From Zerene cesonia (taxonomy: Eukaryota > Arthropoda > Insecta > Lepidoptera > Pieridae): a stretch of 64,000 nucleotides of DNA. This document shows positions 35,607 through 47,805 of this stretch, in pieces. A program made the translations under genes and the position numbers. Each line of letters begins with the position of its first letter. Positions within the stretch are counted from its first letter, which is position 1. Location of the stretch: NCBI RefSeq assembly GCF_012273895.1, contig NC_052113.1, positions 3,586,195 to 3,650,194 of the forward strand, written 5' to 3'. The notes beneath the pieces were generated by a model. The model saw nothing but the letters and a program-made list of their open reading frames with translations, searched no databases and had not been told where the DNA came from.

Positions 35607-38600
35607 GTAATAAACCAAAACAAACTTTGCTCGCAATAGATAGCAACCCTTTTCATCTTTATCGTTGCCCCGAGGTGGTTAATGAACATTCAATAAGCCC
35701 TGTGGGGGATGTCAAAGGCCTTTCACGTTATCCTTTGAGCGATAAATATCTTGAGAAGGTATAGACTGTTTCTTTAAACGTGTTGGGGTAATTATTGCAG
35801 ATTAGTTATTTGATAATCTGTTTTTTTTTTTATTATATAAATATTTTGCATTCGTAATATTTTTTTTATGTTATCATAGTGATTATATACGTCGAATGGC
35901 TTATACATCGATAAGCGAAAGATTTGAATGCAATCTTATAGATATACCGAGAAATATAATGTTCACGGAAGTATTATTATCTTTAGGAATTTCTTTTGCG
36001 ATAGAGTTATGATTAAACTGTTTAGTCATTTTAAGAGATATGTGTGTGTAAAACAGGATAAACTGGAACTCTTTGAGTTGTTTTTACTACATTGCGGTTT
36101 CTGCAGGTGCGTGCCTTAGAAGGATTGTTTTAATTAAGGGGATGATTGGAATTTACACGGTGTTTATGAAATGTTAACGATAGGGCTTTTATTAGCTTCA
36201 CCTGTATGTTTGTATGTAACCGACTACTAAACACTCGATTTAGACCCACTTTAAACGAACATATTTCATTCAAACTTTATCAAGCATCTTTATCTTATTA
36301 TCCCCATTAGGATTAACAGGATAAAATAATTTCAAATCAGCTAGGTACCTTTGAGTTTGTTGTTTATCATTTTGTTTGATAAGCTAAAAGTATATAACGA
36401 GTTTGTTAAGTTTAAAAGTATTCAGACCAATCCCAACTGAGTTAGAGGTTCAGTGCTAATTATAAAATCTTTATGATTCCTCGCTACATTTTTAAGAATG
36501 AGATTTACATTTATTAAAACGAGTAAAACTGAAGAGTGCTCGAAACCGAGAGACAGCCCTTAATTTTCTCAACTCCATTGCGAATTTATTTTTTATATAA
36601 AATATTTTCTATTTACGATAAAAGTAGGTCGATGTTGAGGTCCTACCTATCTTGTTATTTTAATACAAGAATCTTTTGAGATATCTTTCTCGCTATAGTT
36701 ATATGTAATTTCAACTTGCTTTAATTATTTTAGCTTTCATTTGTTTATTATTAAATTATTTTATCCTTATATTCCTTTGAGTGAATAGGTACTTGTACAT
36801 ATTTCAATGAATATAATAACAACGCGATGTGCGGAAAAATATGAAAACCGATGCTTCAAATTGTATGTTTTTGTGCGATGTTTATCTTATTAAAATAATA
36901 CAAAAAGTAAGAATTATCGTGAGTTCGCCCTTGGCATTCAAAGGTATAATCAGTGACAGCTATAATTGAAATGATGAAAGTAAAAACAAAAGGCGAAGTG
37001 GGTAAATGTTACAACTTTTACAATGTACCTTCTAGTAATTATAAACCTTGATAATGAATGTCTTGCGATAGCGTTAATAATCATTGTTTTTATTAATAAA
37101 TTCGAATATCCTTCATGTCCAGATTACACAAACTAGAGGGAAAATAATGGTAATTGATACCTAATAGATATTTTATTTATGAGTAATTAAATAAGTGTTT
37201 CATTTAGTGTGATTGGATATGGTATGGATATAAGGTGATTTTATTTAGTTATTAAATCATGTTCTCACTGAAACAAAAATTGACATCGTAATTTTAGTCG
37301 TTCTAAAAGCAAGCAGTTGACAAAGTTACCTACCTATCTCATCTTCCATTACCTGCTTGCTGATGCCTCTATCTTAATTTCACGGAAGGAAATATAAAAG
37401 CTTTACAACAAAATGATATTGCAATATTTCTACTCAGGTTTAACATTAGTGTCAATACTCGATTGAAAATTAATTATAGCAAGTGTAGTGTTTTTTTAAA
37501 TTAATATTGACTTAAAATATTCCATTAAATTTATATACTTACTTGTTCCTTGTAGTGCATTATTTTATACTACCCGTCCATCATAGCTCCGCCCGGCTTG
37601 ACCATCGATAAAAACAAATTAAATTAATATTAACATAGATCATAAATAGATACATGCACAAATAAAAATTAGATAAAACAACGGCTTTGGACGGATGAAA
37701 TAGAAAGTTGCATTAATTTTACTGACCACACCAATAGTTTTTTTTAATATCTAGCTACTTACCATTGATTAATTTGTAATGTTTTTTTGTTAATTGACAA
37801 CTCCTTAATAATTTATTAAATTTTCTTGTTATCGTTCTTTTTTTTGGCACTCACACAAATTAAGAACTGCGTAAGTAATTATAGTAAATCATAAACGTTC
37901 AGAAATAGCCGATCAAAATATAAGCAAACGATGCGTGACGACGGACGAAAATATCCCCTAAACATGATTGCTTGATGCATGTAAGTTGATTATGTCGGGG
38001 ATATTGGAGTCCGATTGAGTTAGGTCCCTCCTATAGATAGTGATATGTACCGAATTGGGACGTAATAGGTTTTAAAGTGACCACGTCTACGCCCGCTTGC
38101 CAGTACTAGGCATTTAGGTATAGGTATGGCTAAATAGTTTTAAGATATCCATTTATGCAAGCTTAATACGAAGCGTTGATTATTATTAACTACTATAAAT
38201 TCTGATGTATTGTTTTTATTTGCTTCATCCATAACATGCCACGCCGAGTTAAAATACAACTTATCTTCATAAATGCAAGAAATATAAGTGGTTAAAAACT
38301 AGTTAGTAGAATCAAACATTTTCTCTACTTCTAACTAAAAACATAGAGGTATAAGTAGTTCGTAGATGATAGAGTTTTTGGCTATGAAAGAATAATAATT
38401 AATGTAATAAATAAAAAAAAAAGTATATAAAGTAAAGAAGACAATCTGTGCTACATCCAATTACCATGATGTCGTAATCGTTATTTATGCCGTTTTTTTA
38501 TAGTTTGTTAGACCGTACATACTATTCTTCTTAAACAAAATAAAATCAGTTAGTTTCAATTACGTTAATACAAACAAATACCAGTTTATAAACAATTCCA

Positions 38601-38690
38601 ACCATACGAATTCACCGTATAACATAATATTGATCCAACCAATTCAAGCATATTCGAAGCCAAACGAATGTAAAACACCAGTGAGTCCGA
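35607..38690 (+). other. Non-coding stretch, probable long intron
   Basis: Follows the donor of the secreted-precursor exon. AT-rich. It contains a family F repeat (36184-36370) and no exon that I can support. Confidence 0.5.
36184..36370 (+). repeat. Family F repeat, copy 3
   Basis: Contains TTTTATTAGCTTCACCTGTA then TGTTTGTATG, GACCCACTTTAAACGAACAT and a TTATTATCCCCATTAGGATT end, in the order seen at 20607 and 25345. Confidence 0.65.
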
Positions 38691-38699
38691 TACATCGAA

Positions 38700-38870
38700 T
38701 GTAATAACTTTTCCCGTGACCGCGTGCACGCCTCCCGCCCCAGGCGATCGCCAATCAACCGGATATTAGACACAAATCAATAATTTCCCTCGCACGCTGT
38801 TCACGCGACAAGCTAATAGTCTGATTGACGCGCTCCGTCTGACAGGCATTTAGTGATAGACCAATATCCA
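38700..38870. promoter_or_regulatory. GC-rich island with TALE/CCAAT-like motifs
   Basis: Stands out from AT-rich DNA on both sides. It contains the perfect palindrome GGCGATCGCC (38743-38752), an adjacent CCAAT (38751-38755), an Exd/Pbx-like TGATTGAC (38822-38829) and a Hth/Meis-like TGACAG (38840-38845). No convincing reading frame, so a cis-regulatory element or an unlisted promoter/5' exon is the best guess. Confidence 0.35.
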
Positions 38871-41800
38871 TGTTTGGAAAAAAATTTACGGCTTTTGTAG
38901 AAGTTTCAGCGACAAAACTATTTTCTTTAGAGGACAAACTTTTTCGTGTTCAATGTCTTATTTATGATAAATTATCTGAGCAATCAAAGAATTGGGTTTT
39001 ACAGATATCTGCCGTCGTATCTTCCTCTAAATATATAAAACTCTCTTATAGCTTCACCTTTTTATAGGTTGCCAAAATTTATATTGATTGCCGGTTAACA
39101 AATTGAAAGATTATTTCTGTCAATCTGTGTCTTACTTTTATACCACTTGTCACAGAAAAATCATTGATATGTACTTAAAAAAATATGAGAAAAGTGCAAT
39201 TATTGCATCCCGTGTGAAATTCTCGTTCAGGAAATGGCTAATCTAGACTAGGAAAAACTTGCAAAGCAATTAAAATAGATACTTACAGCTTACTCGTTTA
39301 TTTCTCAAAGAAAATGTGAGAAATGAATCCAAACTGTTATCGCTTAGTTTGAAAAATCTTAGTTGATATTATAAATATTTTTTCTCAATGTGCCCATAAT
39401 TTTAAACTATTAGCCGTAGTGTTTCTATAGGTACTACAGAGGCGATTTATAAAGCATGTATTTCTAGTCATGTAATATTTATATAAAAATGAAATCCTCT
39501 TGAATAAGGCGTCAAAGGATTCGCGCAATGCACAAAGACAGAAGTCTACAAAGAGATCGCATTTGCAATAGCTTTACTTTAGACTATGTCAGAACTGAAT
39601 AAATTATAATTTTACTCTTTTCTCGGACTCCACAAGGCTGTCTACAGCTTAATGCTTTGGTAAAATATGTTTGTAATTTAAAAATTTATTTCATTATCAT
39701 GCAGTGTGAGCAAGGGTTATCTTAGGGATGACTTTATACATAAACTTCATACTGTAGGTAGCTACGTGTTTACAAAGGACATTTATATAATTTGTTTCAT
39801 AAACCTTTATTTAAAAAAAAGGTTAAATGAGATAGATACATACAGTACAGGTGAATTTTTTTACTGGTCTTGGTAGTGGTGGAGAAATCCGAAACTATGA
39901 TCCGATATCGTATAACACTGAAATAAATCATAAGACCGAGTTTAATGAAAAGTTAAACTGCACAATCAGACTTTGAAAATCAATGTTCCTCGAACCCTAA
40001 GGACATCTGTGTTTTTTACGTCATAGCGGGCAACTGTTACTGTACTGTACCTACTGTTAGAGGTTGACTGATGGTAAGCGATCTCTTCCGTAAATTTCGC
40101 ATATTCGGTGTGTGTTAATTTACATATATTATTTCAAAAGGCACGATATTGTGATTTTCATGAATTCAGGTAACACAAATTAGGCATGTGTTATTAACTA
40201 ATTCGCACGTCTACACGATGTACATTGTCGCGTAATTTGATTTTCATTTCACACTAATGAACAACTGACGTTGTGTTCCATTAGGCTAAATACGATTCAT
40301 TGTTCGTTATTTTATTTCAATGGTTTATTCATATTGATGTTTTCAATTTAAGAACTATTACCGTGCTTCTTGTATGATAGGTAGGTACTATGATTGTGAA
40401 ATTTATTTCGAAGCGTCCTCCACACCCACATTCATTTTTTAAATGTATTAAGAAAGGTCAATAAGTAAATGAAATATATAGTTATAAATAAATTCTCATT
40501 CGTAGTAACTTTGCGTTTTTATTTACTTTTCCATTTAAATACATTTTTATTGTGCTTAGTACCTATTTAACTTTATCATTGATTTTTGTATTTTTAGTAC
40601 GAACATTTTACCCTTTTAACTTAAATTAAATCAACTTTCATGACACATAGATAACTTGCAACCATAAATATTGAAACAAACAGATCAAACCACAGGCTGT
40701 TATATCATTTTAATTGCGCCATTTAATACAATATCGAATTTAGTGTTCTCTAAAATTTATGGTTTTATTTATAAACTAATCAATCACAAAACTAATTTAC
40801 TTTGTGAACGATCGATACTCATGTTTGATTTGTAGAATATTTCGTTTTCAATTATAAATTACACACGTAGGAGTGAAAGATAATGCGACTGTAATCAACA
40901 TACAATTGTGATATAATGTTAGGTTGGCTTGGTATTTGTATTATCGCAAAGAGATGTAACGTAGTTAAATATTATGTAATTGACCATAAAGGGTTTGTAT
41001 TTAATTCATACTCGGAGATATTACGATGTAGGAGAGAATTAAGCCGTCTCTGTGTGGAGGATGACATCTGCTTTAGCCATTATGGCGACAATGAGGAAGT
41101 GATTACATGAAATCACCATGGAAGTTGTTTTCTGGGCAAATACGAAATGAGTTATTTTAGCAATTATTGAAACACTCGCTGAAATTAAATGTATACAGTA
41201 GTACTTTTATATTTTACTAGCTTTATAGTCCATTGAAAAGTTACATTTGGGGTTGCGTTTTTTAGAGGACGCAATTTTATTTTTTTGATGTGTAGGGGGG
41301 GGGGGTCAATGTAAAGCTAAAATCAAGTTTGTGGGGTTGCCACCCTTGTCCCACGGCCGCCATCTTGAAAATAGGGGTTGAAACGGTTTTTATGATATAT
41401 CTCTAAAACTATTTATTTGATAAAAAAAATTTGTTACCATTTTTTGTTGCAAATTAAATTCTCTACAACTTTGGTTCAGTAACTTTTTATCGTAGAACTA
41501 TAAATAAAAAAGTTATAAGCGAAAATCTTCAAAAATTCGACCGCTCGGTCTACTAAAGTTTTTACACCTTTTGCCTTCACAGTTCTTATTTTATTTTCAC
41601 CTAAAGGTTTTTTACAAATAAAACAATCACTCATGATGGAATAATAGAAAAAGCACGCTTAAAAAGTCTAAATGCTAATAAAAAAAAATATAGTTATCAC
41701 TGAAGTTTAAATCGTGTCTAAATCCGCATACATATATTCATCCGCATTATGTAGCACAACTAAAAGATATAGGTTAAACGACAACTTCAACACAATGTTA

Positions 41801-43527
41801 TTAGCTATTCTTACAACAACAGAGGTTAGGAATAATAATAAAAATAGCAGGCAGCTGTTCTTTTGTTGCAGATGTATTTTATTCTGTTTTTAATTGTGAA
41901 TACGATTTCGAGTGATTTCAAATCAAAATCAAATTAAATAAAAAAAAATATGAATGACTTATTAGTCTGAAATTTTATACTAGGGCTATAAATGTGACAC
42001 ACAACAACAAAACCTGTTTAATGTATTATTAATACGAACAATTAAAGATGAATAAGATTATTTCACCAGGATAACGTATTTAGTGAGGCAATCAAAACAT
42101 TGCGTGACTGCACGACAAAGCAACGCTGTAAGCGAAAATAAATAACATACATACAACGTAAACACTGAATTTTAATTAATATAAAGGGAATTCAAAAATC
42201 CTTAAAATTATATTAATTTTATTGCTGCATTTCACGAGATGACCGAGCACGCAACGCAACGTTTTTGAAGTAAACAATTTTTGGTGTTGATTAAATAATT
42301 CGCTTAGTTGTTAGCACTGTGTATTACTAGGTGTGTGTTATGTAAAGGAATAAGCGAACGTTCATTTATTTCACCCATTAACTATTAAATTACCCGTCGT
42401 TTTATGTTTCAAGATCAAAAAAAATGTTCAATCGCGTGACAACAGCATTAAGAAGTAGTGGACGCGTTGTGGACCCACTTAAATTACCTTAGCGTAGCTC
42501 GTGTTTTTAACACGGAGTTTTAAATTACCCTTTTTCATACGTGCAACAAGTATATTAAGTTATACATATGGTAACGCTATATTTGAATGAATTTACTACC
42601 AATTTTCACATTAAGCCTATGACATAATTTAGATAATGATTATGAAATTTGTAACACAATAATGCTTTGAGAGTGGTCATTTATGATTAGTAAATAGTTT
42701 AATGGTTTTAACAAATGCAAAATTATATCCGCTTTATGACTCATATTAACAAATATCATTAATGTATCTGCATAAACAGTGCATGAAAAATTATTTAAGA
42801 TATATATCATATAATATTATGTAATATATATCGTGTAAAACAATCAGCAAAGCTATCGAATTATAAATCAATTTTGTTTACAATCCCTAATTCGTTCAGG
42901 ATTTTCTACGTTTAATATCAAATTACCGTTGTCAAAACAATACATCAATTCATATAGCGGTTCCTGTTACACGAGGTTTATCTTTCTTAAGTTGCGATTA
43001 TCTCGCAACGTTCGTATATTAATTCACTTTCAAGAACGTTTGAGTAAGCGCGAATTTGGTTTGCGTACACGAAATATCTCAATGCCAGAATAAATGAGAA
43101 ATTTGCGTGATTAAAATCGCGACCAATGAAATATTTAACATCAAAAGATCCAATAACGATTTCGAAGATGTCTGATAACATGCAGAGCCTTTCTCGAATT
43201 GCGTTTTGATTTTTTTTGGCATTTCTACGTGAATATTTTCGATTAATCAAATGAAACAATCTTTTGAGTGGTTTTGAATTTGATGAGGTTTGGAAAGTAA
43301 CCTCATACTATTATTGCTAATTTATTTTATACAAAATATATTTAGCATTGTGTGACTAGTGCGTGGCGTAATATCTGATTGTTATTGTATTAGATTTCCG
43401 AGGTTGATTTGATAGACGATAAAGCGGGGTGTCAAAAGCTCACCTATTTAAAAAAAAATATGTATTGTCAATAACATATGAGGAATGCATTTACGCATTA
43501 AAAATGGACCACTAGGGGCTTTACTAT
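38871..43527. other. Non-coding stretch
   Basis: AT-rich; no exon supported. A possible repeat at 41218-41570 has a run of ten G at about 41297-41306 and the blocks GGGGTTGCCACCCTTGTCCC and CGGCCGCCATCTTG. Otherwise nothing recognisable. Confidence 0.55.
41218..41570. repeat. Unclassified element with G10 run
   Basis: GC-rich, ordered blocks (TTGGGGTTGCGTTTTTTAGA, the G run, GGCCGCCATCTTG, AATTCGACCGCTCGGTCTAC) unlike the surroundings. Only one copy in the window, so repeat status is a guess from its character. Confidence 0.3.
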
Positions 43528-43705
43528 CTAATATATAAAATTCTCGTGTCACAGTTTTCGTTGCCATACTCCTCCGAAACGGTTTGACCGATTTTGATGA
43601 AATTTTTTGTGCTTATCCGGTATCTATGAGAATCGGCCAACATCTATTTTTCATCCCCCTAAATGATAAGAGTAAGGCAGAACAGCGTTTGCCGGGTCAG
43701 CTAGT
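43528..43705 (+). repeat. Family B repeat, copy 2 (first unit of a tandem)
   Basis: Runs from CTAATATATAAAATTCTCGT through CTCCTCCGAAACGGTTTGAC to GCGTTTGCCGGGTCAGCTAG. It is followed without spacer by a second unit that starts with the same sequence. Confidence 0.85.
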
Positions 43706-43890
43706 CTATATATATAAAATTCTCGTGTCACAGTTTTCGTTGCCATACTCCTCCGAAACGGCTTGACCGATTCCTCTGAAATTTGGTAAGCATATTGGGT
43801 AGGTCTGAGAATCGGCCAACATCTATTTTTTATCCCGATATTCCTACGGGATACGGACTTACGCGGGTGAAACCGCGGGGCGCAGCTAGT
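43706..43890 (+). repeat. Chimeric B/A repeat (second unit of the tandem)
   Basis: Up to about 43830 it is family B (TCCGAAACGGCTTGACCGAT, GGTAGGTCTGAGAATCGGCC then AACATCTATTTTT). From there it is family A (TATCCCGATATTCCTACGGG, GGTGAAACCGCGGGGCGCAG then CTAGT). The junction lies at a short shared T-rich stretch. Confidence 0.85.
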
Positions 43891-44063
43891 TGTTTATAAA
43901 TTTTATATATTTGTTACTTACAGGCTTCTAAAATAATAATACCGTAGTTACATTTTAATCTATGCATATTAAATTAAATCAATTCCTTTTATGAGTACAA
44001 TGATAAATTGCGCTTTGATCTAAGTTTCTTCAGAATTGTTTCATGTTTGAAATATATATACCT

Positions 44064-44247
44064 ACTAGCTGCACGCCCCGGCTCCGTCCGGGTTGCTATT
44101 TATCGTAATTAAAATTATTTAAACTATCCTATCTCTCAAGTTTATCGAACTGCACATGGTGTGCAAATTTTATTATAATCGGTTAAGTGGTTTGGGAGTC
44201 CATTGAGGACAAACATTGTGACACGAGATTTATATATATTAAGATAT
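44064..44247 (+). repeat. Family E repeat (B/C-related)
   Basis: Starts ACTAGCTGCACGCCCCGGCT then CCGTCCGGG, has AATCGGTTAAGTGGTTTGGG and ends TGTGACACGAGATTTATATA. The end is shared with family B and the start with family C. Confidence 0.6.
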
Positions 44248-45868
44248 ATATTTGTAAGATAATGCATGCTGGAGAGCCTTAAGGGCTGTTTTTATGTTAC
44301 GACTATAAACTTCTCTTAAAGCAATTACGCAACATCATTGTTTCTAGAACGTTAGTTTATTATTATTTCCTTTCTAGGGGATGAATTTAAATCATGCTAA
44401 GTCTTAAAAACTGTTGAATGTGCCTTGAGGTAACTAGAATATATATTGAAATAAATAGTAATAAAAAAGTTTTGTAGACAGTGAATATTGTCGTTTTAGT
44501 TTGAATACATAAAGTGAATGACAATGCAATTGTTATTTTGAAAACTTCTTGCCCTTAGGCTAGCCTAGCCTTTAATCCTTGGATTATGAACTAAAAATTT
44601 ACCTGATATAAGAAATGTTTATCAATGATTGCAAAATTACCTATGCTTATATTCAAACAAAATAAATCGTCTAATATACGCAAATAACCATTTTCTCCAG
44701 TTACTTTGAACTGTTATTTTTATCTAACGCATATATTGGTACATAAAGATTAAAGATACGAAGTTCTATATCATTCCAGAATCTTAAGAGATTGTATACG
44801 TGGGAGATTATTTGCATACAAATTACTGAAAGCTTCCTTGATAAGATAAACAAGTATACAGGGTGCTCACCATATCAGATATTTTAGAATGTTTCTCCTT
44901 TATTGTAATTCTTGGTTTTTATAGAAAATGTATGGGAGTAAGGTGATCATGAAACGTCTCTTACAAGACTTTAGAATTCAATGTATTGTAGGTATTCAAA
45001 TTTGTGTTGTCAATGGAACTGTTTGTTTGTATGTATTTAAATCTTTGAGAGGAACATCATAAATTTCATTGAAAATCTTATAAGTTAAACATTTTAAGGT
45101 TTTTAGTACTTTGTAATTAAATACTTAATCATATTACGTTCAGTGAAGTGTCGCTAGCACAATGCTTTTGATATCGGTATTTAAAAGCTTTAAAATCTAA
45201 CAAGAATAAATTCATATGATACTTAAACGATGATTTTAATTTGCTGATGCTTGCTAAAAGTAATCGTCACAATACCTTAATTATACGCAAATCTTATAGA
45301 TATTCTGTATGTGAATATTTAATAACGATATATAATTAAAATATAAAAGTAATATTATACCATATTTAGTATTTACGCCACAAATTTTATGTAGTCTCGT
45401 TGCATTATCAATTAAAATCACGATAAAATCTTAACGTAGGTAAGTGATAAGTCTCAAAAACTTATCGATAAAATAGTTTTATTTTACTGCGACATTTAAG
45501 CGTGACAAGCGAATAGATTACGGAGCCGGTTAGTCTATAATCTATGGAATTAACAATTTTAACGCGCTTTTAATGCAAGTTATCTCTGGAATTACTTATA
45601 ACAACTTAATGGGAGCTCTATATATTACCTGGATGGATATAATTATCTTGAATATTTTCGTCTTTCATATTACCCTGTAAAAAAAGACAATATTGCTTTA
45701 ATAGAGATCACGTCTATTAAAAATCTACTTATCTGGTATTATAGATAAAAATTATGTTTTAGATGTTTGTATTAAAGATAAAATGCTTAAAACATCGCAA
45801 CCTGAATGTGAATGACTAAGCCACTAATTAAAGGATTCATGTAAAGAGCGATATCGTTATATATTACA

Positions 45869-46044
45869 ACTAGCTGCAAACGCTGTTCTGCCTTACTCTT
45901 ATCGTTTAGTGGTATGAAAAATAGCTATGTTAGCCGATTCTCAGACCTACCCAATATGCTTACCAAATTTCAGAGGAATCGGTCAAGCCGTTTCGGAGGA
46001 GTATGGCAACGAAAACTGTGACACGAGAATTTTATATATTAGAA
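45869..46044 (-). repeat. Family B repeat, copy 3
   Basis: ACTAGCTGCAAACGCTGTTC to GTGACACGAGAATTTTATAT, in the same orientation as 2858-3037. Confidence 0.85.
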
Positions 46045-47228
46045 GATGTAGCTAAAAGTTGTTTGAAATTTAATTCTTCATTTCAGCTTGTTCCCAGTTA
46101 AGACAGAGAATCACAGTTATCTCTCTGAAATGGGTTAAACAGCCGCGTACCTACATTTATAGAAAATTTTGATTTATTAGAACTCCGTGGTTTACAAAAT
46201 GTGATTAATTTGTTATAATTTATAACGAATTTTCGTTGTGGCTGCAGTTAATTAAAATATGTGTAAGATAATATAACTAGTGAGTTTATTTTTAGTTTAT
46301 TTTTATTAAGATAATATAACAGTGGTTAATTATTTAAGTAAACTGTTTAAATACATATATGTATTTAATATTTACTATTGTAAATGGAAGTATGTATTTA
46401 AATTACTGTTTGCATAATATTAATTAAAAATTCCGTATAAAAATAAGCATTTATTTTTATATGACAATTGTAGTGTAAATGTGTACCTATATTCTCTTTA
46501 AGTTAGAGAACTTACAGTTTAGTCATTTGTTTTAATCCCTGTATTCATTTAACTACGAATAGGATATTAATCTTTTTGTGAGAGGTGGGTTCACAATCAG
46601 TACAATTGTGGGACTTATAATAAATATCCCGCAGTGTTGAGATGCGACTAATTAAGTCCTCCAACTTGGACAATGCGTGGGAGGAACTTCACATCTTAAC
46701 GACAATGTTTTAGAATACAAACGGTAACTTGCCTTATTTCGTAGACGATATGACCTACATTACTGTGTTATAACACCCGATATTATTCTAAAGCATTTTT
46801 CCATAATTGATAATGCTAATGAAAGTCGAGCAAGACATATGAGCCGATGTAAAGGCAATAAAGAATGAGATACGTACATGCAAGCTCTAGATTTGTAATC
46901 GAGATATTTATATCCAGTGTAAGACGTTTTATTATTATAAAATCATAGTTTTACATATATCATGTTTATTCAGAGAGTATCGATATGATATCATGTAATA
47001 AATGGTAAGAGTATTAAAATTTCTAAACCTTTTGCAGCTGGCTTCCAATAGCAAATAAAATATAATTTTTATGACACAAAATAGCCATTAAGAGAAGAAG
47101 ACACAAAATAAAAATTGATTACTATTTCGTAGCCTTATAAATCACCTTTACCATAATTAAAATACTGGCCACATCGAAAAAAATAACAAGTATTTGACAG
47201 TTACGCTATCTGTTTATAATCTATGATC

Positions 47229-47399
47229 GCTTGGAGGTATATGTGTGAATAATCTATGGCTTGTAGCGTCGCAGTTGGACCTCCTACGTCAAACCGAGGA
47301 ACAAACCACAGTCATTCTAACACAAAGTGGGGACACAAGCTACTTGACTATTCTGTTACCAAACAATGCTCTCACGGAACAATTTGTCACATACCTATA
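47229..47399 (+). other. Weak exon candidate
   Basis: A 57-residue frame opens after TGA, rich in L/T/Q (SQLDLLRQTEEQTTVILT, then YLTILLPNNALTEQF), and ends TAA 47397-47399. The composition is less AT-rich than its surroundings. CGTCGCAG before 47271 could be a phase-0 acceptor matching the upstream secreted-precursor exon. No good donor and no family similarity; likely chance. Confidence 0.18.
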
Positions 47400-47631
47400 A
47401 CTGCCACAAACGCTATTCTTATGCATAATGGATCGATATGTATACCTATAGGTAGGTTATGTTCATAATCATGTTCGACAATCGTCAATGAGTTCGAAAT
47501 TGTTATTATTGTAATTGTATCGAATTTATTTAAATATTTCAATTCAATTCAATGCAAAGGTGTTATAGAAACTGAATTTGAATATTCGTTAAAGTTTGTT
47601 ACATTAAAAAATGAATGTGTACAAGATTGAA

Positions 47632-47805
47632 AATGAATTTAACTTTTTAATAATAACAATTATCCATTTATTATTCTTTTGTAATCAAACAGGATCCAAT
47701 AATCCATTAGGAATTAATAGAAATATTGATAAAATTTATTTTTATGTATATTTTTCTGTTGTAGATTTTATTGGATTTATTATTTTAGGAATATTAATAT
47801 GTTAG
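47632..47805 (+). pseudogene. CYTB: Nuclear mitochondrial insertion: cytochrome b fragment (NUMT)
   Basis: The frame reads IIHLLFF-NQTGSNNPLGIN then RNIDKI and, further on, DFIGFIILGIL, which matches the conserved insect cytochrome b segment around HQTGSNNPLGxxxNxDKI and the following transmembrane helix. Codon use is the extreme A/T-ending pattern of insect mtDNA. The usual histidine before QTGSNNP is asparagine here, and the PFHPYFTFKD segment has several replacements, consistent with decay after transfer. Only about 55 codons are present and no start or stop belongs to it. It cannot encode a functional protein. Confidence 0.82.

Larger units (their letters stand above)
43891..47225. other. 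Non-coding stretch
   Basis: AT-rich; contains repeats at 44064-44247 and 45869-46044 and no exon that I can support. Confidence 0.55.

Noticed and set aside
35177..35646. Three minus-strand frames of 68-90 residues
   Set aside because: They are antisense to the secreted-precursor exon, which has the signal peptide and splice donor on the plus strand.
42987..43259. 90-residue minus-strand frame
   Set aside because: No recognisable motif or supporting splice sites; not distinguishable from a chance frame.
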